Assembly (NCBI GenBank): GCA_018241665.1
Contig: JAFEDK010000009.1
Location: 1-64,000, forward strand
Source of the DNA: Pseudomonadota bacterium
Lineage (GTDB): Bacteria > Pseudomonadota > Gammaproteobacteria > Burkholderiales > Rhodocyclaceae
Length of the DNA: 64,000 bases
Reading direction: 5' to 3'
In this document: positions 41,999 to 56,513 of the stretch, piece by piece
How the letters are laid out: every line of letters begins with the position of its first letter
Numbering within the stretch: the first letter of the stretch is position 1
Notes under the pieces: model-generated
The model's input: the letters and a program-made list of their open reading frames with translations, nothing else
What the model was told of the DNA's origin: nothing
Database searches by the model: none
Program-made: the position numbers and the translations under genes

Positions 41999-42760
41999 TC
42001 AGTCCACCATCTTCCCGAGGCCCTGCGGATCGAAGGCGTCTTCGGCCTTTGCCGTGCCTTCAACACAGATTCCGGCGGAGACAAGCTTCTCAACCAGAAC
42101 CCGGATGCGCCGATCAGTCTCGACCGCGTGATCGAGCAGGCCGTGCAGCGCCTTCGAAACCGGATCATCCAGATCCTTGGTCACACCATAGGCGGTAAAG
42201 CCCATCTGCTCCGCCTTGGCCTCGCGCTCGCGGCTCGACGCATCGCCCGCCTCGACGATGCGCGCCGGATTGCCGACCGCTGTTGCGCCGGCCGGCACCG
42301 GCTTGACGACCACCGCATTGGAGCCCACCTTGGCCCCGTCACCCACCTCGAAGCCGCCCAGCACTTTGGCGCCGGCGCCGATGACGACACCGCGCCCAAG
42401 CGTGGGATGCCGCTTGGTTCCTCGGTAAAGCGAGGTTCCACCCAGGGTAACCCCCTGGTAGATCGTACAGCCGTCGCCCACCACTGCGGTCTCGCCGATG
42501 ACGACGCCCATGCCGTGGTCGATGAAGACCCGGCGACCGATGGTAGCGCCCGGATGGATCTCCACACCGGTCAGCATCCGGGCCACGTGGCTGGTGAACC
42601 GCCCAACCCAGTAAAAGCCCCGTTGCCAGGCCGCGTGAGCAAAACGATGCAGCCACAAGGCATGCATCCCGGGATAACAGGTAAGCACTTCCCACTTGGA
42701 GCGTGCGGCCGGGTCGTGTTCGAGAACATTGGCCAGGTCTTCACGCAGACGACTGAACAT
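41999..42760 (-). CDS. cysE: serine O-acetyltransferase
   Basis: 253 residues. Hexapeptide-repeat left-handed helix with the signature [27 protein letters not shown] and the catalytic His in IDHG. The longer C-terminal region (after [11 protein letters not shown]) could include the cysteine synthase-binding and inhibitory tail. It makes O-acetylserine, the carbon skeleton for cysteine, the substrate of the two desulfurases encoded downstream. Its place ahead of iscR matches many Beta- and Gammaproteobacteria. Confidence 0.95.
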   Translation of the reverse strand: MFSRLREDLANVLEHDPAARSKWEVLTCYPGMHALWLHRFAHAAWQRGFYWVGRFTSHVARMLTGVEIHPGATIGRRVFIDHGMGVVIGETAVVGDGCTIYQGVTLGGTSLYRGTKRHPTLGRGVVIGAGAKVLGGFEVGDGAKVGSNAVVVKPVPAGATAVGNPARIVEAGDASSREREAKAEQMGFTAYGVTKDLDDPVSKALHGLLDHAVETDRRIRVLVEKLVSAGICVEGTAKAEDAFDPQGLGKMVD

Positions 42761-42842
42761 GAAAGAAAACCCCCTGAACTGAAGTGCACTGAAGCCGGCC
42801 CACCTGCGGGCCGCAAACCCGCGGCAGGCCCTGTTTATTTCC

Positions 42843-42855
42843 GACTATTTTAGTC
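42843..42855. promoter_or_regulatory. 13-bp palindrome GACTATTTTAGTC upstream of cysE
   Basis: The palindrome touches the trmJ stop codon and lies about 85 bases before cysE. Its core equals the central part (GACTnnnnnAGTC) of the enterobacterial IscR type 1 consensus, but the flanks (GAAGTA on one side, GGAAAT on the other) match only partly. No clear promoter was found beside it. Confidence 0.3.
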
Positions 42856-43577
42856 TACTTCTTTTCGAAGGCGCTCAACATTCCGCGCAGAATATTGATT
42901 TCATCCTTTTCGAGACGAATCCGCCCGAACAGGCGCCGCAGCCGCGGCCACAAGCGCTTCGAGTTTTCAGGATTGAAGAAGCCGCTGGCCGTGATCGCCC
43001 GATCGAGATGAACGTAGAAGCCCTCGATCTGCTCGTGGGTCGCCGGCTCGAACTCCGTTGACGGCGCCCGCCCGGGATCGATGGCGGCCATCCGCAACTC
43101 GTAGCACAACAATTGCACGGCCGCGCCCAGATTGAGGGAGGAGTAGTTTTCGCTGACCGGAATCTTGACCGGCATGTGGCACAGGGCCACATCCTCGTTG
43201 GACAAGCCCTTGGTCTCGTTACCGAAGACCAGTGCCACATCACCATGGGCAGCCAGCTGGACGACATCGGTCGCAGCCTCCCTCGCCCATTTCATCGGCA
43301 CCGCCAGCTCACGCCGGCGCGCCGTCAAAGCGGCGGAGAACACCGTCCCCTCCAGCGCCTCGGCCAGCGTATCGACGACCCGCGCCGACTCGAGGATGTC
43401 GTCGGCACCGGCCGCACGGGCGGTGGCAACAGGATCAGGAAAGGAGTGCGGACTGACGAGCACCAGTTGCGACAAGCCCATGGTCTTCATGGCCCGGGCA
43501 GCAGCGCCGATATTGCCGGGGTGACTGGTGCGAGTGAGGACAACACGCACGCGCTCAAGCGCGCCATCGTTGTTCAT
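42855..43577 (-). CDS. trmJ: TrmJ, tRNA (cytidine/uridine-32) 2'-O-methyltransferase
   Basis: 240 residues, SPOUT class. The N-terminal VRVVLTRTSHPGNIGAAARAMK and the trefoil-knot region LVFGNETKGLSNEDVALC followed by IPVSENYSSLNLGAAVQLL are diagnostic. It methylates the ribose of position 32 in the tRNA anticodon loop. It heads the trmJ-cysE-iscR series and is divergent from suhB. Confidence 0.93.
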   Translation of the reverse strand: MNNDGALERVRVVLTRTSHPGNIGAAARAMKTMGLSQLVLVSPHSFPDPVATARAAGADDILESARVVDTLAEALEGTVFSAALTARRRELAVPMKWAREAATDVVQLAAHGDVALVFGNETKGLSNEDVALCHMPVKIPVSENYSSLNLGAAVQLLCYELRMAAIDPGRAPSTEFEPATHEQIEGFYVHLDRAITASGFFNPENSKRLWPRLRRLFGRIRLEKDEINILRGMLSAFEKK

Positions 43578-43655
43578 ATTAAAATAAGCGGTTTTCCGAA
43601 TTAGAGTCGACCGGTGGGCATCCGATGCCCGTGCCGGCAGAGCTCACCAGACACC

Positions 43656-44462
43656 ATGCATCCCACACTGAACATTGCCATCAAGGCCGCGCGCCGCGCA
43701 GCCACCGTCATCAATCGGGCCTCTCTCGACGTGGATCTGCTCCGTGTCGAGGTCAAGAGCCCCAACGATTTCGTGACAGAAGTGGATCGCGCCGCAGAAG
43801 AAGCCATCATTCAGGTTCTCCGCGAGGCCTATCCGAGCCACAGCATTCTAGCAGAAGAGTCCGGCGAGACCGGCCCGGAGGCGGAAACCGAGTACCAGTG
43901 GATCATCGACCCGCTCGACGGCACCACCAACTTCATCCACGGCTTTCCCCAGTACGCGATCTCCATCGCCTTGGCCCGCCGTGGCGTCGTCGAACAGGCG
44001 GTCGTTTTCGATCCCAACCGCAACGAGCTGTTCACCGCCTCCAAGGGCGCCGGCGCTTTCCTGAACGACCGCCGCATCCGCGTTTCCAAGCGGGTCAAGC
44101 TGCAAGACGCGCTGCTCGGCACCGGCTTCCCCTACCGCCAGTTCACGCACGCCGACACCTACCTGGCGATCTTCAAGGAACTCACCCAGAAGACCGCCGG
44201 CCTGCGCCGCCCCGGTGCCGCGGCCCTCGACCTGGCCTATGTTGCCGCCGGCCGCCTGGACGGCTTCTGGGAATTCGGCCTGTCGCCGTGGGACACCGCT
44301 GCCGGCAGCCTGCTGATCAGCGAAGCGGGTGGCCTGATCAGCGACCTCTCCGGCGAAGCCGACTATCTCAACACCGGCAACGTCGTCGCCGGCACGCCGA
44401 AGATCTTCCCGGCCCTGCTGCAGATCATCCAAGGGCACTGCGGCGACAAGCTCAGCGCCTGA
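43656..44462 (+). CDS. suhB: inositol monophosphatase family protein SuhB
   Basis: 268 residues. The metal-binding motifs are [19 protein letters not shown] and [14 protein letters not shown] 43656 gives [16 protein letters not shown], the SuhB start. SuhB hydrolyses inositol-1-phosphate in vitro, and in E. coli also joins the rRNA antitermination complex with NusA, which is encoded in this window. It is divergent from trmJ, which is the usual gene pair. Confidence 0.93.
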   Translation: MHPTLNIAIKAARRAATVINRASLDVDLLRVEVKSPNDFVTEVDRAAEEAIIQVLREAYPSHSILAEESGETGPEAETEYQWIIDPLDGTTNFIHGFPQYAISIALARRGVVEQAVVFDPNRNELFTASKGAGAFLNDRRIRVSKRVKLQDALLGTGFPYRQFTHADTYLAIFKELTQKTAGLRRPGAAALDLAYVAAGRLDGFWEFGLSPWDTAAGSLLISEAGGLISDLSGEADYLNTGNVVAGTPKIFPALLQIIQGHCGDKLSA

Positions 44463-44470
44463 GCATCGCC

Positions 44471-45088
44471 ATGAGGCTGGCGCCCCTTTTCCGCATCCTG
44501 TGCCTTGGTGCACTGCTGGCCTGCAGCCCTGCATGGGCGGCCAGCAAGATCCTGGTATGGGGCGACAGCCTTTCCGCGGGCTACGGCCTGCGTCCGCAAG
44601 AAGCCTGGCCCGTGCTGCTCGGACACAAGATCGGCACGGCCAAACTACCTTACGAAGTTGTGAACGGCAGCATCAGCGGCGAAACCACGGCAGGCGGCCT
44701 CAGCCGACTGCCGGCCGCCCTTCAGGCCCACAAGCCCGCCATCGTGATCATCGAGCTCGGTGCCAACGACGGGCTGCGCGGGTTGCCGGTCAAGGCCATG
44801 AGCACCAACCTGCAAAGCATGATCGACGCCAGCCGCCAGGCCGGCGCCAGGATCCTGCTGATTGGCATGCGCATGCCGCCGAACTACGGGCCATCCTATA
44901 CCGGCGCCTTTGAAGGCACATACCGGGAATTGGCCAAAGCTAACCGGACCGGCCTCGTCCCCTTCCTGATGCAAGGCTTTGCCGACCGCCCAGACCACTT
45001 TCAGCAGGACGGCATCCATCCGGTTGCCGCAGCCCAGCCGCTGATCGTCGAAACAGTCTGGCAGGAACTCCGCCCGCTGCTCCGCTAA
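44471..45088 (+). CDS. tesA: TesA-type arylesterase / lysophospholipase
   Basis: 205 residues with a Sec signal (LFRILCLGALLACSPAWA); mature protein is periplasmic. SGNH hydrolase blocks: GDSLSAGYGL (Ser), GSISGETTAGG, IIELGANDGLRG, and the Asp-His in QQDGIHPVAAAQ. It cleaves short acyl esters, including thioesters and lysophospholipids. ATG 44471 lies eight bases after the suhB stop. Convergent with the methyltransferase gene, seven bases apart. Confidence 0.93.
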   Translation: MRLAPLFRILCLGALLACSPAWAASKILVWGDSLSAGYGLRPQEAWPVLLGHKIGTAKLPYEVVNGSISGETTAGGLSRLPAALQAHKPAIVIIELGANDGLRGLPVKAMSTNLQSMIDASRQAGARILLIGMRMPPNYGPSYTGAFEGTYRELAKANRTGLVPFLMQGFADRPDHFQQDGIHPVAAAQPLIVETVWQELRPLLR

Positions 45089-45095
45089 GCAGCCT

Positions 45096-45656
45096 TCACG
45101 CCCCTCCCGGCGGCAGCCGCAATGACGGCGCATGCCCCTTCACGGCGCAAATCCGCTGGATGACTGCCGGCTTCGGCTCAGCCACCTCCCCTTGCTCGTA
45201 CGCCAGAACCGTACATGAGCCGGCAACCCGCTCAAAGAGCTCATGGGAGCGCAGCAGGAAATCAGGGTTGCTTGGCTTGCCAAAGCGCTCGTTGCCGACC
45301 ATGAAGGTCTCGTAGATCAGCACCCCGCCATGGGCAAGTGCCGTCAGCAACAGCGGGAGCCGCTGCCGAAACAGATAGTTGGTCACCACGACCGCATCGA
45401 ATTGGCGCCCCTCGTAAGGCCACGGACCATCCTCCAGATCAGCCTCCCGCGTGGTGACATGGGGCACCGCGGCAAGCAGTTCCAGCGCCACTGCATCGCG
45501 ATCCACGGCCTCAACCCGGAACCCGCGACCAGCCAGCCAACGGGCGTGACGCCCGCTGCCACACGCAAGATCAAGAACTTCCCCACCAGAAGCAATCAGG
45601 GGGGCGAAACGCGTCACCCACGGCGACGGCGTCAAGGCTGACATCTGACGCATCAT
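45096..45656 (-). CDS. class I SAM-dependent methyltransferase
   Basis: 186 residues. SAM-binding motif I is VLDLACGSGRHARWLA; the acidic end of beta-2 is VEAVDRD, and motif II DAVVVTNYLFR. The family is close to those annotated as tellurite or thiopurine-like methyltransferases; the substrate is unknown. I chose ATG 45656, which has GGAG eight bases before it. It converges on tesA and has no visible operon partner. Confidence 0.82.
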   Translation of the reverse strand: MMRQMSALTPSPWVTRFAPLIASGGEVLDLACGSGRHARWLAGRGFRVEAVDRDAVALELLAAVPHVTTREADLEDGPWPYEGRQFDAVVVTNYLFRQRLPLLLTALAHGGVLIYETFMVGNERFGKPSNPDFLLRSHELFERVAGSCTVLAYEQGEVAEPKPAVIQRICAVKGHAPSLRLPPGGA

Positions 45657-45819
45657 TTTCAAGACTCCGCGCCGACACACCACCGCGGCCGGCATTCACT
45701 GAAATTCATCACCCACGGCGGCCATTCGCGCCCGCCAATCACCAATCCATACGCCCGATTCTAAGCCGACGACAACTCCGACCCACAAGAGGACCCGAGG
45801 GTTCGCACTACCCGAAATG

Positions 45820-45845
45820 AAAAAGGGCGCCTACGCGCCCTTTTT
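45820..45845. terminator. bidirectional terminator after pnp
   Basis: An 11-base-pair hairpin AAAAAGGGCGC / GCGCCCTTTTT around the loop CTAC, with A and T runs on the two sides so that it can work both ways. It lies 21 bases past the pnp stop and ends the rpsO-pnp transcript. Confidence 0.9.
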
Positions 45846-45866
45846 CACACTACGAGTCAACCTTGC

Positions 45867-47966
<2,100 letters not shown>

Positions 47967-48163
47967 AGGATGTCCTTTCATTCAATCGGCTGGCGGCAAA
48001 CCACAACCGCACGCTTAGCCGAGGTAACGCGCCGTTCTCTCTGGCGCACAGATGTGACAAAGCCGGCGAAGCCACTCGGACTTACACCGGCTGTGCCCAT
48101 GATCAAACCTGCGCAAAATGCGCAAGGAATGTCACGTTCAGTAACGAAGCTACGTCTATCCGC

Positions 48164-48433
48164 TTACTTGCGCAGACCAAGGCGGCCGATCAGCTCACGA
48201 TAGCTATCGACGTTCTTGCGCTTCAGGTAGTCGAGGAGCTTGCGACGCTGGCTCACCATCATCAGCAGGCCGCGACGGGAATGGTGGTCCTTGACGTTAA
48301 CCTTGAAGTGGCCGGTCAGATCGTTGATGCGGGCGGTAAGCAGAGCGACTTGCACTTCCGGAGAACCGGTGTCGCCCTTGGCGCGCGCGTAGTCGCCAAC
48401 GATTTGCGCTTTTTGTTCAGTGGAGATTGCCAT
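48164..48433 (-). CDS. rpsO: 30S ribosomal protein S15
   Basis: 89 residues, standard length. [32 protein letters not shown] and [24 protein letters not shown] are the S15 signature. It binds 16S rRNA at the platform. It has its own promoter (48472-48501) between truB and rpsO. Confidence 0.97.
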   Translation of the reverse strand: MAISTEQKAQIVGDYARAKGDTGSPEVQVALLTARINDLTGHFKVNVKDHHSRRGLLMMVSQRRKLLDYLKRKNVDSYRELIGRLGLRK

Positions 48434-48471
48434 TGTTTAACTCGGTTAGTTTTAGCCTTGCGAAGCGCGCG

Positions 48472-48501
48472 ATTATATCGAACGCCAGCGGGATTACTCA
48501 A
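48472..48501 (-). promoter_or_regulatory. rpsO promoter
   Basis: Minus strand: -35 TTGAGT (48501-48496), 18-base spacer, -10 TATAAT (48477-48472). Start near 48465, about 30 bases before the rpsO ATG. It lets rpsO and pnp be transcribed without the rimP-nusA-infB leader. Confidence 0.7.
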
Positions 48502-48507
48502 GAAATT

Positions 48508-49425
48508 TCATTGGGTGCCTGTTGACATCAGACGGGTTGGCACCAACACACCGCCCTCGGTAAGCGTTCCCACACCGAGAAAACGCTCTTCATGATAAAC
48601 ACGGAAGAGAGCACCTATGGCGCCCTCTTCCACCTTGACCGACTGGCCGTGCGTGAAACTGCGCATGCGGGACTCGTCGAGCATCTGCACGGCCAGATGC
48701 TCCAACAGGGCATCAACCGGCGCCAGAAGAGCATCCCGCTCTTCCAGCGAGAGCACCTCCAAATCGGCCAGCGGTGTCGTCACATCCAGCGCGAAGGGGC
48801 CAATATGCGTACGGCGCAAGGCCGTCAGATGGGCACCACAACCCAGCATGGCCCCCAGGTCGGAAGCCAGGGTGCGCACATAGGTTCCCTTGCTGCACGC
48901 CACCCGGACACGCAGGCTGTCGCCTTCACGCCCCAGGCACTCGAAGCGATGGATCGTTACCTTGCGTGGCTCACGGGGAATCTCGACCCCGGCCCGCGCA
49001 TACTCGTACAAAGCCTTGCCATGGTGCTTGAGGGCCGAATACATCGGCGGCACTTGCTCGATCCCACCACGCAGACGCGCCATAGCCGCTTCGATTTCGG
49101 CATCGGACACATGGACCGCAGAGCGAGCGAGCACCTCGCCCTCCGCGTCGGCCGTTGTGGTGGTGACACCGAGCAGCACCGTTGCATCGTACCCCTTGTC
49201 GGCGTCGAGCAGGGTCTGGGAAAACTTCGTCGCCTCCCCAAAGGTCAGTGGCAGCAAGCCACTCGCCATTGGGTCGAGCGTGCCCGTGTGGCCGGCCTTG
49301 GCTGCATTCAGCAGGCGCCGCGCCTGCTGCAATGCGTGATTCGACGTCAAGCCTACGGGCTTGTCGAGAAACAGCACGCCGTCGACGACACGCCGCTGGA
49401 TGCGACGCTGAGGAGTTTTAGCCAA
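48508..49425 (-). CDS. truB: tRNA pseudouridine-55 synthase
   Basis: 305 residues. GVLFLDKPVGLTSNHALQ and AGHTGTLDPMASGLLPLTFGEATK, the second with the catalytic Asp, are TruB motifs; a C-terminal PUA-like part follows. It makes pseudouridine 55 in the T-loop of tRNA. It sits between rbfA (about 50 bases upstream) and rpsO. Confidence 0.96.
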   Translation of the reverse strand: MAKTPQRRIQRRVVDGVLFLDKPVGLTSNHALQQARRLLNAAKAGHTGTLDPMASGLLPLTFGEATKFSQTLLDADKGYDATVLLGVTTTTADAEGEVLARSAVHVSDAEIEAAMARLRGGIEQVPPMYSALKHHGKALYEYARAGVEIPREPRKVTIHRFECLGREGDSLRVRVACSKGTYVRTLASDLGAMLGCGAHLTALRRTHIGPFALDVTTPLADLEVLSLEERDALLAPVDALLEHLAVQMLDESRMRSFTHGQSVKVEEGAIGALFRVYHEERFLGVGTLTEGGVLVPTRLMSTGTQ

Positions 49426-49475
49426 ACAGGAAATTCCAAAAAAAAGCGGCAGCGCAGAACGCGCTGCCGACAGTA

Positions 49476-49892
49476 TCAGGCGGCCGGATCGGACTTGCCC
49501 TCGTCCTCCGGCACCTCATCGGTGTCGGAAGCAAACTGGCGATCTGTCTCGATGGCCTTGTCGATCAAGGCCGAGATCCGGTTGCCGGTTTCGACGGAAG
49601 GATCGTAATGGAAGTGCAGCTCGGGCAAGGTATGGATACGCACCCGGCGCCCCAGCTCGCGACGCAGGAAGCTGCTGGCACGACGCAGCCCCTTCTGTAT
49701 TTCCTCGAGCCCTTCCTGCCCCTTCATCGAGGTGAAGAACACCTTGGCGTGGGCATAGTCGGGCGTGATCTCCACGTCGGTCAGCGTAATGAAACCGACG
49801 CGGGGATCCTTCACTTCCAGGCGGATCAGCTCGGCCAACTCGCGGCGGATCTGCTCCGCCACGCGCTGACCACGGGAAAACTCCTTCGGCAT
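49476..49892 (-). CDS. rbfA: ribosome-binding factor A
   Basis: 138 residues, KH-like fold. MPKEFSRGQRVAEQIRRELAELIRLEVKDPR and the FYTLPELHF-type strand (HTLPELHFHYD) are typical. It helps 30S maturation in the cold. It follows infB by three bases, so they are co-translated; the tail is acidic. Confidence 0.95.
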   Translation of the reverse strand: MPKEFSRGQRVAEQIRRELAELIRLEVKDPRVGFITLTDVEITPDYAHAKVFFTSMKGQEGLEEIQKGLRRASSFLRRELGRRVRIHTLPELHFHYDPSVETGNRISALIDKAIETDRQFASDTDEVPEDEGKSDPAA

Positions 49893-49895
49893 GGC

Positions 49896-52736
<2,841 letters not shown>

Positions 52737-52755
52737 CTTGATGAACCTCCGGGTA

Positions 52756-54228
52756 TTACTCGAACCAGTGCGCGCGCGCCTTGGTAATCAGATTCTTCGC
52801 CCGCTCTTCGTCCAGCCCCGACATTTCCATCAGTTCATCCACTGCCAGATCGGCCAACTCATCACGGGTATGCACACCGCCCTGGGCCAGCTTGGCTGCC
52901 AGGGGCTTGTCCATCCCCTCCAACCCCAGCATGTCCTCAGCGACGGACTCCAACTGCTCTTCGGTCACGATAGCTTCGGTCAGGAGCACATTACGAGCGC
53001 GGTTGCGCAGCTCATTGACCGTATCTTCGTCGAACGACTCGATTTCCAGCATCTCAGCCAGCGGCACGTAGGCGATCTCCTCAAGAGACGAGAAACCCTC
53101 GTCGATCAGGATATCCGCCACTTCCTCGTCCACGTCCAGCTTGGCGATGAACAACTGGCGAACCGTGCTGTGCTCAGCCTCGGACTTCCGCTCCGACTCG
53201 GCTTCGGTCATCAGATTGATGGTCCAGCCAGTCAGCTCGGAAGCCAGCTTCACGTTCTGGCCGTTGCGCCCGATGGCGATGGCCAGATTGTTCTCATCAA
53301 CGACCACATCCATCGCGTGGGCTTCCTCGTCGACGACGATGGATGACACCTCCGCGGGCTGCAGCGCGCCGATCACGAACTGGGCCGGTTCGGGCGACCA
53401 CAGTACGATGTCGATGTTTTCTCCGCCGATCTCGTTACGGACCGCCGTCACGCGCGAACCACGCAGGCCTACACAGGTGCCGATCGGATCGATGCGGGGA
53501 TCATTGGACTTTACGCCGATCTTGGCGCGCAGGCCGGGGTCGCGAGCACAAGCCTTGATCTCGAGCAAACCATCGTCGATCTCCGGCACTTCGAGCTCAA
53601 ATAGCTTGATCACGAATTCGGGCGCAGTGCGCGACAGGATCAACTGCGGACCGCGAGCACCTCGATCGATGCGCAGCAGATAGGCCTTGACCCGGTCGCC
53701 GACGCGCAGATTTTCCTTGGGGATCATCTGGTCGCGGGGCAGCACGGCCTCCAGGCGGCCCACTTCGATGATCGCGTTGCCGCGCTCCATGCGCTTGATG
53801 GCGCCGGAGATGATGAATTCCTTGCGCTCCAGGAAGTCACTGAGGATCTGTTCGCGCTCGGCGTCACGCACCTTTTGCAGGATGACCTGCTTGGCTGCCT
53901 GCGCACCGATACGGCCGAAGTCGATCGGCTCCAGCGCCTCCTCGACATAGTCACCCACCTGGATTTCCGGGTACTCTTCGCGGGCGTCGATCAGACCCAT
54001 CTGGGCTTCGTCATTGTCCACGTCCTCGTCAGGCAGTACCTGCCAGCGACGGAAGGACTCGTAATCGCCGGATTCCCGGTCGATGGACACACGCACGTCG
54101 GCTTCGTCGTGAATACGCTTCTTGGTTGCCTGAGCGAGGGCGGATTCCAGCGCAGAGAAAACGATTTCCTTCGAAACGTTCTTCTCGCGGGCCAGCGCGT
54201 CAACCAACAGCAAAATTTCGCGGCTCAT
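52756..54228 (-). CDS. nusA: transcription termination/antitermination factor NusA
   Basis: 490 residues. [24 protein letters not shown] is the NusA N-terminal domain; S1 (about 135-200), two KH domains ([39 protein letters not shown]) and two C-terminal acidic repeats follow. It pauses RNA polymerase and takes part in rRNA antitermination. It starts 21 bases after the rimP stop. Confidence 0.97.
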   Translation of the reverse strand: MSREILLLVDALAREKNVSKEIVFSALESALAQATKKRIHDEADVRVSIDRESGDYESFRRWQVLPDEDVDNDEAQMGLIDAREEYPEIQVGDYVEEALEPIDFGRIGAQAAKQVILQKVRDAEREQILSDFLERKEFIISGAIKRMERGNAIIEVGRLEAVLPRDQMIPKENLRVGDRVKAYLLRIDRGARGPQLILSRTAPEFVIKLFELEVPEIDDGLLEIKACARDPGLRAKIGVKSNDPRIDPIGTCVGLRGSRVTAVRNEIGGENIDIVLWSPEPAQFVIGALQPAEVSSIVVDEEAHAMDVVVDENNLAIAIGRNGQNVKLASELTGWTINLMTEAESERKSEAEHSTVRQLFIAKLDVDEEVADILIDEGFSSLEEIAYVPLAEMLEIESFDEDTVNELRNRARNVLLTEAIVTEEQLESVAEDMLGLEGMDKPLAAKLAQGGVHTRDELADLAVDELMEMSGLDEERAKNLITKARAHWFE

Positions 54229-54249
54229 ACCTGCAAACCTCCAAATCCC

Positions 54250-54678
54250 TTAAAACCTGGGTACCAGGCGGGCCTTTTCAATTTCTTCAAACGGGATCTC
54301 CATCAACCCCTTTTCCGTCTCGATGACGACGACGCCATCCTTCAGACCTTGCAACACGCCAGCAAAATTGCGCTGATTGGCGATCGGTATGCTCAGCCGC
54401 AACTGCACATCCTGCCCGGCAAAACGTTCAAAATCGGCAGGTTTCTTGAGAGCGCGATCCAATCCAGGCGAGGACACCTCGAGACGGTCGTAATCGATAT
54501 TCTCGACCTCGAAAATCCGGGTCAGCTGATTGCTCACAGTGGCACAGTCATCCACCGTGATTCCATTCGGCGAATCGATGAACACCCGCATCAGGCGCCC
54601 ACGGGGCGAGGTTTCGAAGTCGACCAGCTCATAGCCAAGGCCTTCCGCGGTCTGTTCGATAAGTTTCAGCAACTCCAT
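54250..54678 (-). CDS. rimP: ribosome maturation factor RimP
   Basis: 142 residues. GYELVDFETSPRGRLMRVFIDS and SSPGLDRALKKPADFERF are the family's signatures. It is needed for 30S assembly. It is the first gene of rimP-nusA-infB-rbfA-truB. Upstream lie a promoter and a terminator-like hairpin (leader about 85 bases). Confidence 0.95.
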   Translation of the reverse strand: MELLKLIEQTAEGLGYELVDFETSPRGRLMRVFIDSPNGITVDDCATVSNQLTRIFEVENIDYDRLEVSSPGLDRALKKPADFERFAGQDVQLRLSIPIANQRNFAGVLQGLKDGVVVIETEKGLMEIPFEEIEKARLVPRF

Positions 54679-54695
54679 TTCCTAGCCCACAAATG

Positions 54696-54716
54696 AAAAA
54701 TGGGCGAAACGCCCAT
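54696..54716 (-). terminator. attenuator-like hairpin in the rimP leader
   Basis: On the minus strand ATGGGC and GCCCAT pair around a five-base loop and are followed by a run of T, as in an intrinsic terminator, 18 bases before the rimP ATG and after the promoter. A second hairpin CGGTTC-GAAA-GAACCG lies upstream in the same leader. Because a transcript must read through to reach rimP-nusA-infB, this is a plausible attenuation site, perhaps sensed by NusA itself. Confidence 0.6.
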
Positions 54717-54769
54717 CCCTGTTTAAATTCGACCGGATGTCGGTTCTTTCGAACCGGTAAAACGAAAGG

Positions 54770-54798
54770 AGTATACCAGCCCGCCGAAGCGGGCGCAA
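54770..54798 (-). promoter_or_regulatory. promoter of the rimP-nusA-infB operon
   Basis: Minus strand: -35 TTGCGC (54798-54793), a 17-base spacer and -10 TATACT (54775-54770). The spacer contains the hairpin GCCCGC-TTCG-GCGGGC, which may also end rluB transcription weakly. Transcript start about 54763. Confidence 0.6.
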
Positions 54799-54811
54799 TT
54801 TCAACCCTACG

Positions 54812-55969
54812 TCAACGGGACGAAGCCGCCTGGCGGCGGGGCTGGCGAACCGGCTTGCGCCCCTTGCCCCCAGCATCGACGGGCTTCGGCAGGCCGGCCA
54901 GCGTACAAACGTCCGCCACCGGCATGTCTTCCCACATGCCACGCTTGAGTCGCGACGGCAGCACCACCGGACCATAACGAACCCGCATCAGGCGGCTGAC
55001 CGTCAGACCAAGGGCCTCGAACATCCGCCGCACCTCCCTGTTGCGACCTTCCGACAAGCTCACCCGGTACCAGTGATTGGCGCCTTCGCCGCCCGCATCA
55101 AGCAGGGTGTTGAACTTGGCCGGACCGTCCTCCAGTTCGATCCCTTCCAACAATGCATTCCGCTGCGCCTCATCAAGCTCGCCAAGAATACGCACTGCAT
55201 ACTCCCGATCCAGCTCGTAGCGAGGGTGCATCAGCTTGTTGGCGAGATCACCGTCATTGACGAACAGCAGGAGCCCGGAGGTGTTGAAGTCCAGCCGGCC
55301 GACCGCAATCCAGCGCCCCTTGCGCAACACCGGTAGATGGTCAAACACCGTCGGCCGACCTTCCGGATCATCCCGGGAAACGATTTCCCCTTCCGGCTTG
55401 TGGTACAGCACCACGCGCGGAATCCGCGGCGCAAAACGCAGCGGCATCAGCTTGCCATTGACGCGCACCCGGTCGCCCGGCCCGACCTTCTGCCCGACGT
55501 CGGCAGGCTCGCCATTGACCGAGATGCGGCCAGCAACGATCCACTCCTCAATCTCACGGCGGGACCCCACGCCGGCAGCCGCCAGCACCTTGTGCAGGCG
55601 TTGCGGTTCGGTATAGGTCGTGTCCTGGGGTTTACGACGGCGCTCCCCCTCCTGCGGCGGCAGCAGCTCGCTGCTCGCCAGTGGATAGGCGGCATCAGCC
55701 GCCCCCGGAGCAGGACGCCGCCCGCGCGAACCCCCACGCCCTCCACCGAGGTCGCTCAAGCCGATGGCCGAGGCATTGCTTTTCGGCTGGCGCCCGCCAT
55801 CCTGCTCGTACTCGCTGCGAGTGCGCCGTGGCGCCTCCGCGAAAGGCCCGCGCCCTCGACGCCCACCTGCGGGCGAGCCGTCCGGCGCTCCCGCCGGACG
55901 GCCAGCAGCCCCCGGCTTGCCGGTCTTGGGCCTAAACGGCCGGTTCTTCGGTTTTTGGGAGGTCGACAA
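54812..55969 (-). CDS. rluB: 23S rRNA pseudouridine synthase RluB
   Basis: 385 residues, with an S4 domain ([20 protein letters not shown]) and the catalytic Asp in [13 protein letters not shown]. It modifies uridine 2605 of 23S rRNA. The N-terminal 110 residues are extra: Gly/Pro/Arg-rich and disordered-looking, and the C-terminal tail is basic. The TTG at 55969 overlaps the scpB end by 38 bases. Confidence 0.92.
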   Translation of the reverse strand: MSTSQKPKNRPFRPKTGKPGAAGRPAGAPDGSPAGGRRGRGPFAEAPRRTRSEYEQDGGRQPKSNASAIGLSDLGGGRGGSRGRRPAPGAADAAYPLASSELLPPQEGERRRKPQDTTYTEPQRLHKVLAAAGVGSRREIEEWIVAGRISVNGEPADVGQKVGPGDRVRVNGKLMPLRFAPRIPRVVLYHKPEGEIVSRDDPEGRPTVFDHLPVLRKGRWIAVGRLDFNTSGLLLFVNDGDLANKLMHPRYELDREYAVRILGELDEAQRNALLEGIELEDGPAKFNTLLDAGGEGANHWYRVSLSEGRNREVRRMFEALGLTVSRLMRVRYGPVVLPSRLKRGMWEDMPVADVCTLAGLPKPVDAGGKGRKPVRQPRRQAASSR

Positions 55970-56513
55970 GATCCATGATCCTTTCGATTTCAGTCAGCGG
56001 AGGCAGCTCGGTGAGACTTCTCAAACCGAGATCCTCCAGGAATTTTCTGGTCGTGGCGTACAGGCCGGGCCGCCCTGGCGTATCCCGGTACCCCACCACG
56101 TCCACCCACCCTCGGGATTCGAGGGTCTTCAATACACTGCTCGACACCATGACACCGCGGATATCCTCAATGTCACCGCGCGTCACCGGTTGCCGATAGG
56201 CGATGATTGCCAGTGTTTCCAGCACCGCCCGGGAATACTTGGGCGGCCGCTCCTGCTTGAGCCGGTCGAGGTATGCCTGGAATTCCAAACGGGTCTGGAA
56301 ACGCCAGCCGCCAGCGGTCTGCACCAGCTCCACGCCACGCCCCTGCCAGCCTTCCACCAGCTCGGCCAGCAGGCGGCGGATCATGTCTGCCCCAGGATCC
56401 GGCTCGAACAGCTGCCTCAGCTCGCTCACCCGCAAGGGCGACGTCGCCGCCAGCAATGCCGTTTCAAGCACCAGCTTGAAATGCTCAGGCGTCTGCACGC
56501 TCACTATAGGCAC
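55932..56513 (-). CDS. scpB: segregation and condensation protein ScpB
   Basis: 193 residues, two winged-helix domains. [25 protein letters not shown] and [18 protein letters not shown] are diagnostic. With ScpA it forms the kleisin complex for SMC. The start is GTG 56513, or GTG 56504; it overlaps scpA by 29 bases, so the two are coupled. Confidence 0.93.
   Translation of the reverse strand: MPIVSVQTPEHFKLVLETALLAATSPLRVSELRQLFEPDPGADMIRRLLAELVEGWQGRGVELVQTAGGWRFQTRLEFQAYLDRLKQERPPKYSRAVLETLAIIAYRQPVTRGDIEDIRGVMVSSSVLKTLESRGWVDVVGYRDTPGRPGLYATTRKFLEDLGLRSLTELPPLTEIERIMDLVDLPKTEEPAV

Noticed and set aside
43578-43655. Promoter elements between trmJ and suhB
   Set aside because: AT-rich bases are present, but no -35/-10 pair with proper spacing could be defined.
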